64,000 nucleotides of DNA from Bacteroidia bacterium (GCA_020635905.1 JACJYV010000005.1:434001-498000), one strand, 5' to 3'. Positions 24,261 to 33,468 are shown, counted from the stretch's first letter. The notes: a model not told the origin generated them from the sequence alone. Made by a program: numbers and translations.

Positions 24261-24773
24261 CTACAGTTGGAACCCAAATTTCAGGGCAAATGCACCCAGG
24301 GGCGAAGTTCCACTGGGGGTTTTGAGGGGATCGTCCACTCCCACCCAGTTGATGCCGCGGTAGCTCATGCTGATATTCATGGCAAACTGATTGGTTACAT
24401 AAAGGCGTACCCCAAAGCCAGCGCTGTATAATACCCCGCTCAGCTGGGTTGGATCGATGTTGTAGGCGTAGCCTGCTTCTCCAAAGAGATAGGGCGTGGT
24501 GCGGCCGTCGATGAAAAAATAGCGGCCGTCGGCCTGGCCAACTGCATAAACCTGGGTGCCAAAGACATCCAGTCCCGGGCCTGCACCAATGTAAAAGCGG
24601 GGATGCTGGTAGCCAAATAAGGTGGTGGCGTTGAAGCCCGCGTCGTAAGTTTCAAGGGGAATCCCGATGCCAAGTTCTGTGATATTGGTAAACCCCTGGG
24701 TTTTCAGGCGTACGCCCCTGTACTGTCCCTGCACCAGAGTAGCCAGCAAGAGGAAGGTCAGCAAAAGCAGCAT
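24261..24773 (-). CDS. Outer-membrane beta-barrel protein (small)
   Basis: A protein of about 170 residues with signal peptide MLLLLTFLLLATLVQGQ; an in-frame ATG 18 codons upstream would give a longer signal. The mature part alternates polar and hydrophobic residues and ends in the aromatic strand FALKFGFQL, typical of an OmpA/OmpW-size eight-stranded barrel. Strands such as FYIGAGPGLDVFG and YSAGFGVRLYV are visible. It has no known partner. It is divergent from the membrane protein at 25006; the 232 bp between hold a GTTTAGGGTTTGCAGTTTACAG-type tract. Confidence 0.65.
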   Translation of the reverse strand: MLLLLTFLLLATLVQGQYRGVRLKTQGFTNITELGIGIPLETYDAGFNATTLFGYQHPRFYIGAGPGLDVFGTQVYAVGQADGRYFFIDGRTTPYLFGEAGYAYNIDPTQLSGVLYSAGFGVRLYVTNQFAMNISMSYRGINWVGVDDPLKTPSGTSPLGAFALKFGFQL

Positions 24774-25005
24774 TTTCAGGGCTGGGATGGTTACAGCCTG
24801 AACTGGAAGGGAAATTGCACGGGTCATATTATTATCTTGAGGTTATTCAATTCAATCAGAACAGGGATCAAATTAAGAAAAAGTTTTCAGACTTTCAGGC
24901 AAACAGTTTAGGGTTTGCAGTTTACAGTTTCAGGGGGGATAATCCGTGCATGGGAAAGGAAGGGTACGCTTTAAACTGCATTTATTTCTTAGATTTGCTT
25001 CCGCC

Positions 25006-27381
25006 ATGGTCAAGCGCATTCAGGCATATTTACCCCAAATCTTGCTGGGCATTTTGCTCACATCAGGCTTTGCCTTTCTGGCCCGGGAGGTACTTATTCA
25101 CCCCAATACTGTCTATTTGCGCACTGCGGGCGATGCCTTCAAAAATTATTACACCCCCTGGTACCACGTCAAATACGACTCTACCTACGGGCATTTTGAG
25201 GGCATGAATTACCCCTACGGCGACCGCCTCACCTACACGGATGCGCAGCCCCTCATCTCCAATTCGCTGCGCTTCATTGACCGCAACCTGTTTGGCCTGG
25301 CCGACCAAACCGTGGGGATTCTCCACTACCTGATCTTTCTTTCCTATCTGGCCTGCGGGTTTTTCCTCTTTGGCATTTTCAGAAAATTGCGGGTTTCGCC
25401 CTGGATGGCGGCCCTTTTTGCGGCTGGGATTACCCTGCTTTCTCCCCAGCTCCTGCGGGTTCCCGGGCATTACGCCCTGGCCTATCTGGCTTTTGTGCCC
25501 GGACTGTGGTGGTTTTACCTCCGTTGGTTTGACAAGCGAAGTCTCTCCGCCGCGGCCGTGGTAGGGGCATGGTCTCTGGCCTGGTCATTTGTACATCCTT
25601 ACTATCTGTTGATCAGTTTTCTGTGGTTGGGAGCCTGTTGGGTAATTTCCCTTTGCTATCCTGAATTGCGCCGCGACTGGAAAAAGCTGCTACCCTCGCT
25701 GGTCATTCAGGTACTGCTGCCCATTGTGCTCTTCAAATTGCTGCTCTCCATTGGGGATCACGTGACCGATCGTCCGGCCCATCCTTACGGATTTTTTGAG
25801 TACCGCGCGAATTGGTCGTCCCTCTTTTTGCCGATGTACCTGCCTCACGCCGAGTACCTGAAACGCATTTTTTCCCTGCCAGAAGTGCATTGGGAAGGAG
25901 TGGTGTACGTGAGCCTGGCAGGCACAGTGGCCGGGCTGATGTTCCTTTTTCGCAGTGTGCGCCGCATTTTTCGGCGGCAATTTCGCCGTTTGCTGCGACC
26001 GGGCATCCATTTGTGGCTCAATGTGAGTGTGCTGGGAGCAATCGCGGTCATGCTTTTCAGCCAGCGCTATCCCTTTGTAAAATTTCTGATCGAGGCAGTG
26101 GACCACATTCCCTATATGAATCAGTTTCGCAGCATTGGCCGCTTTGCCTGGGTATTTTACTACATCTGGACGGTTTATGCCTGTTATCTCTCCTGGCTGG
26201 CTTTCCGGAGGCTGCGCCCGGGCAGACTCAGAAGATTTGCGTTGCTGGTGCCCTTGGTCACGGTGGGGATTTTCATGGTGGAAGGCGGCCTGTGGAATAA
26301 ATTCATTCGCCAAAAAGCGCTGCAACGGCAGGAAATTCCCGAATTGCACGATCCGTCTCATGCTTTGCCCCTTAATGCCTGGCAAAATGAACTGAATCCG
26401 CAGGATTACTCGGCCATCATGGTTTTGCCCTACTTTCACCTGGGCTCAGAAAATTTTGCCATTGACAACGAGGGGGCGGTTTTGCCGGCCTTCAATGCCT
26501 CACTTTCCACTGGATTGCCCCTGCTGAATGTGATGATGAGCCGTACCTCTATGTCGCAGACCTGGTCTGAGATTCAGCTCATTTCTGAGGAATATGCGCC
26601 CCTGGACCTGGTGAAATACCTGAAAGATCCACGGCCCATTCTGGTCATGTCGCTCAAAAAAGTGGTACACGACCGTCCCTATTACCTGCCTTCCAAAGGC
26701 AAATTGGTGTATGAAAATGAGGAAATGGCCCTTTACGAAGTAACCCGCGAGGCCCTGGCCGAAGTGGGCAAAGGGGTGGAGGAAAAGGTATTCGAACGGT
26801 TCGCAGCCCTTGATACCCTGTATCGTCATCCCTCTGGATATCTCCTGAGCCAGCCTGATCGCGGATTCCATTATGACCCTTTTGAAGACATGGAGCCTGA
26901 AATGGGCTACCGCGGAGCGGGTACGGAGCGCAGGGGCTGGGATTATAATTACCTCTATCGCTGGAATTGGCCCGTCCCCAAAGCCACAGAAATTACCGTT
27001 TCAGTCTGGGTGTATCTCAAAGACGATCTGCGCCCCCTGACCGAACTGGGATTGGAACAATTCAACGGGGATTCAGTGGAATATTATAATTATACGGTGA
27101 CGGGTCATCTGGTCAGGCGGCAGGATGGCGACTGGGCCCTGGTGGAAACGAATATGCCGTTGATTACGGAAGGAAATAAAGTGCAGGTGATCCTGCGCCG
27201 CGATGCCAAAAAGCCACTCAAAGTGCGCTACGATGAGTTTTTGATTCGCCAAAAAGATACAGACGGGTTTTTGTTTCGCGATGGGAATCTCGTCATGAAT
27301 AATCGCTGGGTGCCCCTGGAAGGGCGGGAGCCCGATTCGTTGCTGAAGGGAAAAGTGATTTTGGATTGGATGGGGAATTGA
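25006..27381 (+). CDS. Large polytopic membrane protein, possible GT-C type glycosyltransferase
   Basis: A 791-residue protein. The first 450 residues contain about ten membrane helices. After the first helix comes an extracytoplasmic loop with AGDAFKNYYTPWYHVKYD, placing an acidic residue where GT-C enzymes keep their catalytic Asp. The C-terminal 340 residues are soluble and beta-rich (a carbohydrate-binding-like region including YLYRWNWPVP and VSVWVYLKDD). The general plan fits lipid-linked-sugar GT-C or YfhO-like proteins, but no family-specific motif is certain. Start ATG 25006 was chosen because the upstream 20 codons lack hydrophobicity. It stands alone. Confidence 0.5.
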   Translation: MVKRIQAYLPQILLGILLTSGFAFLAREVLIHPNTVYLRTAGDAFKNYYTPWYHVKYDSTYGHFEGMNYPYGDRLTYTDAQPLISNSLRFIDRNLFGLADQTVGILHYLIFLSYLACGFFLFGIFRKLRVSPWMAALFAAGITLLSPQLLRVPGHYALAYLAFVPGLWWFYLRWFDKRSLSAAAVVGAWSLAWSFVHPYYLLISFLWLGACWVISLCYPELRRDWKKLLPSLVIQVLLPIVLFKLLLSIGDHVTDRPAHPYGFFEYRANWSSLFLPMYLPHAEYLKRIFSLPEVHWEGVVYVSLAGTVAGLMFLFRSVRRIFRRQFRRLLRPGIHLWLNVSVLGAIAVMLFSQRYPFVKFLIEAVDHIPYMNQFRSIGRFAWVFYYIWTVYACYLSWLAFRRLRPGRLRRFALLVPLVTVGIFMVEGGLWNKFIRQKALQRQEIPELHDPSHALPLNAWQNELNPQDYSAIMVLPYFHLGSENFAIDNEGAVLPAFNASLSTGLPLLNVMMSRTSMSQTWSEIQLISEEYAPLDLVKYLKDPRPILVMSLKKVVHDRPYYLPSKGKLVYENEEMALYEVTREALAEVGKGVEEKVFERFAALDTLYRHPSGYLLSQPDRGFHYDPFEDMEPEMGYRGAGTERRGWDYNYLYRWNWPVPKATEITVSVWVYLKDDLRPLTELGLEQFNGDSVEYYNYTVTGHLVRRQDGDWALVETNMPLITEGNKVQVILRRDAKKPLKVRYDEFLIRQKDTDGFLFRDGNLVMNNRWVPLEGREPDSLLKGKVILDWMGN

Positions 27382-27502
27382 CCTTTTCATCTTCCCCCTC
27401 TAACAAATTAATTCAGGCAAAATGCCAAAAATGGAACTTTAAAGAAAAGAGCATGATGGTTTGTATATTTATTTCCAAAAATTATATGTTGTAAGTAATA
27501 AT

Positions 27503-29146
27503 ATGTTTGAGGATAAAAACCTGGAGTTCAAAAGCCTGAGGAAAGTTATTGGGAATAAGTCTGACGTGGAATCGTTGGCAGAAACTTGTGTTTGCTTTGC
27601 TAATGCACAAGGAGGGACTCTGATCATAGGAATTGAAGATGCTGAAGCAGCTCCTCCCGATGATCAACGAATTGATATTAACTCCTTGAATAAAGTCTTC
27701 AGCAGGCTGCGGTCTTTAACAGACGGCGTAGGATTGGTCAATCCAGAGGTACGCAAGCATAGCAACGGGGGGGAGTATTTTTCAATTAAGGTTTTACCTT
27801 CAACCAGAGTTATTGCCACAACTTCCAACGGTAAAGTTTTTATCAGGGTCTCCGATAATTGTTATCCCGTAAAAAGTGAGGAATTAACTGATTTGGCTGC
27901 AGAAAGGAATGCCTTTCAATGGGAATTGGTTGTTGCTCAACAATTGGAAATTCATCAGGCAGATCCCCTTCAAATTGACTTTTTTCTAAGCCAGATCAAG
28001 AAATCATCGAGGGTTTCTTCTTTTATCAAAGAGAAAGTTGATGATGAAATTTTGGAATTTTATCAATTAGTATCACCCGAAGGGTTTCTGACAAATTTAG
28101 GAATTCTATGGCTTGGAACTCCTGCTCAAAGAGCCCGGCTTTCCTATCCAATTACCCTTCAATATTTGGTATATAATGGAAGAGAAGAAAAGATTAGGGA
28201 AAAGAAATTTCATTTTCATCAGTTTAATCCAATGCAGCTGATATTGGAAATCGAAAAAGAAGGTGTCGAATTGGAATATTCTACTGAGGTAAGTCACGGA
28301 CTTTTCAGGGAAAAAATAAGAAATTTTCCACGAGAGGTGATCAGGGAGTTGCTTGTTAATGCGATTGCCCATAAAAGGTACACAAGTTCTGGTGATATTT
28401 TCATTGAGGTTTATCCGGATAGGGTGGTTTTCACCAACCCGGGTGGATTGCCCGTTGGAATCTCACAGAATAATATTTTGCACGAACGAAACAGAAGGAA
28501 TCCTCACCTAATTCAAACCTTGCATGAAATGGGTTTGATGGAAGGAGAAGGGTCTGGGTATGACCTGATTTACGAGAAATTAAGTTTGAATGGAAAGCCT
28601 TTTCCTGAAATAGAAAGCAGCTTCAATAAAATGGCGGTGACCGTATTCTCGAAAATATCAGATGAAGAGGCGGTGTCTGTAATTGATTATGTAATGAAGC
28701 ATTTTCAATTGACCCAAAAAGAGGTAATCACCTTGGGGATTGTAGCCAATCAGAAGAAGTTGTTATCCACTCAGCTGTCCTCAAAATTACAGTTGAATCA
28801 GGAAGAGAAACTGAAGTATTGGATAGGTTCTCTTTTGGAAAAGAAGATATTGATTTCCAGAGGTGTTAAGAAAGGGACCGCGTATCTGCTTAATCCTGAT
28901 TTATTTTCCCATGCTAAACTTAATCTCACCCCAAGCCTTAAGACCATGGAAGATTATAAACTGGATGCATTAATTCTGGAAGATTTAAGACATAATGGAT
29001 CAAGCAAAATATCTGAAATTCAGGAGAGGATAAAGGAGGTTTATCCAAATGACATCAGAAAATCCGTTTATAAGCTAACCAGAAATGGGGATTTGGGAAC
29101 TACTGGAGCGAATAGAAACAGGAGGTACTTTGTCAAAAAAAAATAA
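27503..29146 (+). CDS. AlbA_2/RecG-like ATP-binding protein (putative transcriptional regulator)
   Basis: A 547-residue protein in AT-rich DNA. The N-terminal 130 residues form an AlbA_2 (Schlafen-type) domain: NLEFKS at the start, then CVCFANAQGGTLIIGIED. The middle (about 200-390) has PREVIRELLVNAIAHKRY and VFTNPGGLP, the layout of the HATPase_c_4 domain of 'ATP-dependent DNA helicase RecG-like' proteins, despite no helicase motifs. The last 170 residues look like winged-helix segments. Such proteins are common in accessory regions and near defence genes. The start was set at MFEDKNLEFKS, the family's usual N terminus. Confidence 0.75.
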   Translation: MFEDKNLEFKSLRKVIGNKSDVESLAETCVCFANAQGGTLIIGIEDAEAAPPDDQRIDINSLNKVFSRLRSLTDGVGLVNPEVRKHSNGGEYFSIKVLPSTRVIATTSNGKVFIRVSDNCYPVKSEELTDLAAERNAFQWELVVAQQLEIHQADPLQIDFFLSQIKKSSRVSSFIKEKVDDEILEFYQLVSPEGFLTNLGILWLGTPAQRARLSYPITLQYLVYNGREEKIREKKFHFHQFNPMQLILEIEKEGVELEYSTEVSHGLFREKIRNFPREVIRELLVNAIAHKRYTSSGDIFIEVYPDRVVFTNPGGLPVGISQNNILHERNRRNPHLIQTLHEMGLMEGEGSGYDLIYEKLSLNGKPFPEIESSFNKMAVTVFSKISDEEAVSVIDYVMKHFQLTQKEVITLGIVANQKKLLSTQLSSKLQLNQEEKLKYWIGSLLEKKILISRGVKKGTAYLLNPDLFSHAKLNLTPSLKTMEDYKLDALILEDLRHNGSSKISEIQERIKEVYPNDIRKSVYKLTRNGDLGTTGANRNRRYFVKKK

Positions 29147-29173
29147 ATGAAAAATAAAGCGAGAAACAAAAAT

Positions 29174-29204
29174 ACCTAATTACCTTAATTTCAATTGATT
29201 AGGT
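29174..29204 (+). terminator. Weak terminator-like hairpin
   Basis: ACCTAAT pairs with ATTAGGT across a 17-nt A/T-rich loop and is followed by TGTTTT. It lies 28 bp after the AlbA_2 gene. The stem is short and A/T-rich. Confidence 0.35.
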
Positions 29205-29336
29205 TGTTTTCTAATTATTCGTTGGAGAAAATAAAAACTCCATTTCCTGTCAGAATTTATCAAAAATACCCTTGACAATATTTGGGAAACCCTTCTTTAC
29301 CTGGATGAGATTTTACCTTAAATTTTTTGCTGGATT

Positions 29337-29394
29337 AATCTATGAATTTAATTGTTGATTTATATTTTTAAATTAAGAATTAAATTCATAGATT
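29337..29394. promoter_or_regulatory. Operator dyad upstream of BlaI/M56 genes
   Basis: A perfect 17-bp inverted repeat, AATCTATGAATTTAATT and AATTAAATTCATAGATT, has a 24-bp A/T-rich spacer. The right arm ends 6 bp before the BlaI-type start codon at 29401. BlaI/MecI repressors bind dyads in their own promoters, so autoregulation at this site is likely. It is the longest perfect short-range dyad noticed in the window. Confidence 0.7.
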
Positions 29395-29400
29395 TGGCCT

Positions 29401-29769
29401 ATGCAAAAACTTACCCGCGCCGAAGAAGAAGTCATGCAGGTCATTTGGGATCTGGAAAAGGGCTTGCTCAAAGACATCATGCAGGCCATGCCTGAACCAA
29501 GGCCCTCCCAAAGTACAGTTTCGACTGTCATCCGTATCCTGGAAACCAAAGGTTTTGTGGATCACAAAGCCTATGGGAAGACCTTCGAGTATTTTCCGAT
29601 CGTGCAAAAGGAGGATTATGCGCGGGCCTACATGGGAAATTTTATCCAGAATTATTTCAATGGCTCTTTCAAGCAAATGCTCAGCTTTTTTGTGGAGGAA
29701 AAGGACATTGACCTGAAAACCCTCAATGAGCTGATGAAAATGGCCAAAGAACAGGAGGATAATCCATGA
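29401..29769 (+). CDS. BlaI/MecI/CopY-family transcriptional repressor
   Basis: A 122-residue repressor. The winged helix is LTRAEEEVMQVIWDL, then SQSTVSTVIRILETKGFVDHKAYGKTFEYFPIV (recognition helix and wing), and the C-terminal dimer part is NYFNGSFKQMLSFFVEE. These match the BlaI/MecI family closely in order and length. It is normally cleaved or released when a partner BlaR1/M56 protease senses a signal. The stop overlaps the start of the M56 gene by 4 bp (ATGA), so the two are translated together. The dyad at 29337 is its probable operator. Confidence 0.9.
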   Translation: MQKLTRAEEEVMQVIWDLEKGLLKDIMQAMPEPRPSQSTVSTVIRILETKGFVDHKAYGKTFEYFPIVQKEDYARAYMGNFIQNYFNGSFKQMLSFFVEEKDIDLKTLNELMKMAKEQEDNP

Positions 29770-31016
29770 TCACCCCGGAATTGCTGCCTTTCGCGCTCAA
29801 GAGCGCGGGGCTGACAGCCGCCTTTTACCTTTGGTACCTGGCTTTTCTGCGCAGAAATCCGCGTTTTTCCCTGATTCGGGTTTATCTCCTTGCCGCCCTG
29901 GGCCTGCCCCTTATTTTTCCACTGTTCCGTCTGGAATTATTCGCCAATCCCGTCGAAACGACTGCCTCCCTGTGGCTGGAAACCATCCAAATCGGGGCAA
30001 ATCCGAATTTGTCCGCAAATAATTCAGGCTCGTGGCTGCTCTTTGTCTATCTGCTGGGGGCGGGCTTGCTGGCCCTCCTTTTTGGTTGGCGCATGGCCCG
30101 GCTGATTTACTGGATTTCCCGGTCAGAAAGGGAAAAATTTCAGGGATATACCCTGATCAGGACCCATGGAAAAGTCCCCACCTCCTCCTTCCTGAACTAC
30201 CTTTTCTGGGACGAAAAGTTCGAACTTTCCTCCCCACAAAGCCAGCAATTACTGGCCCATGAATTGTGCCACATGCGCCAGTTTCATTCCCTTGACCTCC
30301 TTTTTGCCGAGATGTTGAAAGTTGTTTTCTGGTTTAATCCCTTTATCTGGCTGCTGCAAAAGGAACTCAAACAAAATCACGAATATTTAGCAGACCAGGC
30401 TGCCTTAGCCGCGGGTCAAAAGGAAAATTATGCTGCGCTTTTGCTGCATTCCATCCTTCCCGCACCCTCTTTCGTTCTTTCTCACTCATTTTTTCAACCT
30501 CAAATCAAAAACAGAATCATTATGATGAACAAGAAAAAATCTTCAAGGCACCTGCTTGGCTTCCTGACCGTTTTGCCTCTGGCAGGAATTCTTTTTCTGA
30601 CCACCAGTTGCACCGCGCCGACCGCAGATGCAGCCGATCTGACCAACCTCCCAACTGGTCAGCATGACCCTGAAACGAAAGCAAAAACAGATGCTGATTC
30701 TCCTGACGCGGCCTCCTTTGCAGAACTTGACCAGCAACCCCAACCCCTGAATCTCAGTGAGGTCGTGACCAGCAATGGTTATCCTGAAGCAGCCAAAAAG
30801 GCCGAAATTGAGGGAAAAGTCATTCTGCGGGTGAAAGTTGATCAGGAAGGTAATTATGCTGAACATGAGGTACTCAAAGATCCCCATCCATTTTTGACGA
30901 AACACGTTGAAAGCTATGTAAATCAGCTCAAATTCAGCCCGGGACTCAAAGATGGCAAAGCTGTAACCACCTGGGTGACCATTCCTTTCCAGTTTAAACT
31001 GCCCGCACAAAAGTAA
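29766..31016 (+). CDS. BlaR1/M56-family membrane metallopeptidase with TonB C-terminal domain
   Basis: A 416-residue protein. Membrane helices at the N terminus (about 10-55 and 90-118) precede the M56 zinc protease motif HELCH (His165, Glu166, His169) and the later NHEYLAD segment that supplies the third ligand region. A further helix follows (about 255-280). The last 85 residues are a TonB energy-transducer C-terminal domain (YPEAAKKAEIEGKVILRVKV, LKFSPGLKDGK). In contrast to classic BlaR1 there is no penicillin-binding sensor domain; the periplasmic TonB domain replaces it, as in many Bacteroidota. It probably senses an envelope signal and destroys the co-encoded repressor. Confidence 0.85.
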   Translation: MITPELLPFALKSAGLTAAFYLWYLAFLRRNPRFSLIRVYLLAALGLPLIFPLFRLELFANPVETTASLWLETIQIGANPNLSANNSGSWLLFVYLLGAGLLALLFGWRMARLIYWISRSEREKFQGYTLIRTHGKVPTSSFLNYLFWDEKFELSSPQSQQLLAHELCHMRQFHSLDLLFAEMLKVVFWFNPFIWLLQKELKQNHEYLADQAALAAGQKENYAALLLHSILPAPSFVLSHSFFQPQIKNRIIMMNKKKSSRHLLGFLTVLPLAGILFLTTSCTAPTADAADLTNLPTGQHDPETKAKTDADSPDAASFAELDQQPQPLNLSEVVTSNGYPEAAKKAEIEGKVILRVKVDQEGNYAEHEVLKDPHPFLTKHVESYVNQLKFSPGLKDGKAVTTWVTIPFQFKLPAQK

Positions 31017-31036
31017 GCCAGGCTTTTTTACCCTTG

Positions 31037-31062
31037 CCCGGACAGGTTCAGGCTTGTTCGGG
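31037..31062 (+). terminator. Terminator-like hairpin after the M56 gene
   Basis: CCCGGACA pairs with TGTTCGGG (one G-U pair) around a 10-nt loop, 21 bp after the stop codon. It is followed by TTAGGTATTTTAG, a weak T tail. Confidence 0.4.
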
Positions 31063-31107
31063 TTAGGTATTTTAGCGAACCTCAAAAAACTTCGAATCTC
31101 TGCGTTG

Positions 31108-31341
31108 GACTTGGTTCAGAAATGCTCATTTACAGTAGTAAACTGCGCTTTCTTCACCTGCGTCCGCCTTGACCTTCTTTGTTTTTAGAGGTTCGCTGGT
31201 TCAATTCATAATGAGCAAATTACAAATTAACAAACTGCGAATTACTGCCTCAGACCTGGTTCATAAATGCTCATTTACGTTAGTAAACTGCGCTTTCTTC
31301 ACCTGCGTCCGCCTTGCTTTGTTTTTAGGGGTTCCCTGCGG
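31108..31341. repeat. Direct repeat pair of about 90 bp
   Basis: Units at 31108-31198 and 31253-31341 share AAATGCTCATTTAC, AGTAAACTGCGCTTTCTTCA, CCTGCGTCCGCCTTG and TTTGTTTTTAG(A/G)GGTTC. They lie between genes with no usable ORF. The motif GCGAACCTC seen here (31075) also occurs at 40833 (GCGAACCTCTA). Confidence 0.65.
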
Positions 31342-31421
31342 AAATTTCCCTTTTCGACATATTTTGACCTCCTACTGATCCGTTATTCTGAAAAAAGGAG
31401 CCATTTTTGTAAATTAACGGC

Positions 31422-32201
31422 GTGGAAAAGATCGGAGAAATAGAAATTCGGGTTGAAGGCAAATCAGGAAATATGGATTTATCTCCTGAAAACTATGATA
31501 TCAGGCACATCGCGGATATTATGAGTAATGTGGAGGATTTGCTGTTTCCCAATAATAAAAAGGACAGACCACTGATCACCTACGATTTGCAAAAAGGTTC
31601 TGTCAGGCATTTATTTAAAACCTCCATTCAGCATGTAATTGGGTTTAGCGCAATTCTGGCCCAAATTGAAAGTTCCAATTCTATAGATTTTCTTGATCTC
31701 AGGACGGCCAGAGCCATTGAGAGTTTCCAGAACCTGTCTTTGCAAAAGAATTATGAGTTTCAAATTAAGACTTCTCTGAATGACCGCCCTGAATTGACCA
31801 TTAACGCCTCAAGTAAGTTTTTCAGAACGGATAATGTTTGGGCTGAGGGCGAATTTTATTTTTATGGAGTCCTCAAGGATGCAGGCGGAAAAAGTAAGGC
31901 CAATATTCATCTGGATACGGAAGAATATGGATATCTGGCGATTGAAACGGCCCAGGATTTTTTGATGGAGCAGGAAGAGAATCTCCTTTATAAAAAATTT
32001 GGGGTCAGGGCAACGGGGAAACAGAATGTGGAGACAGGGGAAATTGACACCAAATCGCTTAAACTGATCGAGTTGATTAATTACAACCCAAAGTTTGACC
32101 CCAACTACCTTTCAGGGTTGATTTCCAAGGCCAAACATAGCTGGCGGGGTGTGGATACGGACGATTGGATTTCAAACCTGCGGGGCAATTATGAAGCATA
32201 G
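31422..32201 (+). CDS. Unknown protein overlapping a PIN-domain gene
   Basis: A 259-residue soluble protein with a GTG start. I do not recognise the family. It is mixed alpha/beta with no signal peptide or membrane segment. Notable stretches are EIEIRVEGKSGNMDLSP, ITYDLQKGSVRHLFKTS and the C-terminal WRGVDTDDWISNLRG. Its last 11 bp overlap the start of the downstream PIN gene (32191), so the two are probably translated together. A protein encoded just before a PIN toxin is often its antitoxin, but at 259 residues it is much longer than usual VapB partners, so that role is only a guess. Confidence 0.6.
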   Translation: MEKIGEIEIRVEGKSGNMDLSPENYDIRHIADIMSNVEDLLFPNNKKDRPLITYDLQKGSVRHLFKTSIQHVIGFSAILAQIESSNSIDFLDLRTARAIESFQNLSLQKNYEFQIKTSLNDRPELTINASSKFFRTDNVWAEGEFYFYGVLKDAGGKSKANIHLDTEEYGYLAIETAQDFLMEQEENLLYKKFGVRATGKQNVETGEIDTKSLKLIELINYNPKFDPNYLSGLISKAKHSWRGVDTDDWISNLRGNYEA

Positions 32202-32674
32202 CGTTTTGCTGGATACCAGTTTTTTTTATTCGCTTATTGAATGAAGAGGACAGGCTTCACCAGAATGCGTTGGGCTATTTTCGCTATTTTCTTGAAAATG
32301 AAATCAGCCTGAAAATTTCCACTATTTCAATTGCAGAGTATTGTGTCCGGGGGAAAGTGGATGAATTGCCTCTGAAAAATTTGCAGATTATTCCTTTCAA
32401 TCTTGATCATGCAAAACAAACAGGCCAATTTGCTGCCATTATTTTTCAAGAAAATCAGATGAGTGAGACAAAACTTGCTCCCCGGGCGATCATTCCCAAT
32501 GATTCAAAATTATTTGCCCAGGCCGATTTGGACCCTTCCATTATCTGGTTTGTGACCTCCGACTCACGATCCAACTCAACTTTTTCTCTCCTCAGGAAAG
32601 GTGTTCAGCCCAAATTTGAATGGGTTAATATCGAAACTCCTTACCACCAAACCTTCGGTTTGCTTGATTTGTAA
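32191..32674 (+). pseudogene. PIN-domain protein (VapC-like), frameshifted in a poly-T run
   Basis: ATG 32191 opens MKHSVLLDTSFFYSLIE and then hits TGA. In the frame reached by dropping one base from the 8-T run at 32220-32227, the sequence instead reads LLDTSFFIRLLNEEDRLHQNA and continues without interruption to 32674 (161 residues in all). This restores a classic PIN start (Asp of LLDTSFF as the first metal ligand), with a later EYCVRG-type acidic residue and WFVTSDSR near the C terminus. PIN proteins are Mg-dependent RNases and often toxins. The shift may be a true mutation, a sequencing error, or a slippage site. Confidence 0.7.
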
Positions 32675-32682
32675 TATCCCAC

Positions 32683-33348
32683 CTAAACCCCCAACACCAG
32701 CCGCTCAAAATCCCGGCCATTTGCATGGCGGGTCATGAGGTCCACCGCCATATCCATGGCTGCATCCAACCCTGCACTTCCGTCAAAATTATAGAATACC
32801 CAGAAAAATGATTCCGTGTCGGGCCCGACCGAAGTACGCTCTGAATCAGAGGTTGGAGTACCAAAGGCGCCCTGCGCGTCGCGCAGCAAAGGCAAAAACT
32901 CAATATTGAGTTCGCCCCGCCCGATCGCCTGGTAAGGCTCCTCAGCCCGGCCAATGCCCAGCACGGCCGTTCCTTCAATCCTGGCGGCATTATAGCCGCC
33001 AATGGAGTAGCCCGTGGTCACGGAAACCAGATTTAGCAAATCCACACAGTTATTGATGCGGTAAAGGCCCTTGCCCTGCACCACCCGCCGCGAAAGCGCC
33101 TCTGCAGAGGCACGGTAACGAGCAGGATCTTTGCCCAGGGCTTTATAAGCCCTGCGGGTGGCGGCAATAGCGGGCCTTTGGGAGATGTTTTCCACCTCCA
33201 GACTGCCCGCCAGTTTTTCCAGACCAGCCGTAATTTCTGCTTCCAGCGCAGGACCTGTAGGGCCCAAAGTCACGGCGGCCTGTAAGAGGCCCAATTGCAG
33301 GTGCGGCAACTTTGCCGCGATCTCAGGAGATATTTGCAGGGGTATCAT
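32683..33348 (-). CDS. B3/B4 domain protein
   Basis: A 221-residue protein made of one B3/B4 domain, the fold found in the beta subunit of phenylalanyl-tRNA synthetase. Seen: AATRRAYKALGKDPARYRASAEAL, then the conserved LYRINNCVDLLNLVSVTTGYSIGGYN and the C-terminal RTSVGPDTESFFWVFYNFD. Free-standing B3/B4 proteins are common; some may edit mischarged tRNA, but the function is not established. It converges on the PIN gene with 8 bp between stops. Confidence 0.85.
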   Translation of the reverse strand: MIPLQISPEIAAKLPHLQLGLLQAAVTLGPTGPALEAEITAGLEKLAGSLEVENISQRPAIAATRRAYKALGKDPARYRASAEALSRRVVQGKGLYRINNCVDLLNLVSVTTGYSIGGYNAARIEGTAVLGIGRAEEPYQAIGRGELNIEFLPLLRDAQGAFGTPTSDSERTSVGPDTESFFWVFYNFDGSAGLDAAMDMAVDLMTRHANGRDFERLVLGV

Positions 33349-33453
33349 TTTTCCAAATTCGGAAAAATTGAACAGACTTTAAAAAGGAGAAAAAACATTG
33401 TCTTATGTTCTTGAAAATCAATTAAATAATTTGATGAAACTAACCTTGAAACA

Positions 33454-33468
33454 TGACACAAGATGTCA
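33454..33468. promoter_or_regulatory. Small dyad upstream of YegP-like gene
   Basis: TGACA-CAAGA-TGTCA lies about 47 bp before the start at 33515. It may be an operator; dyads of this size also arise by chance. Confidence 0.25.

Noticed and set aside
31185..31215. tRNA-like TGGTTCAATTC
   Set aside because: It resembles a T-loop, but no acceptor stem, anticodon arm or CCA end could be built around it; it is part of the 90-bp direct repeat region.
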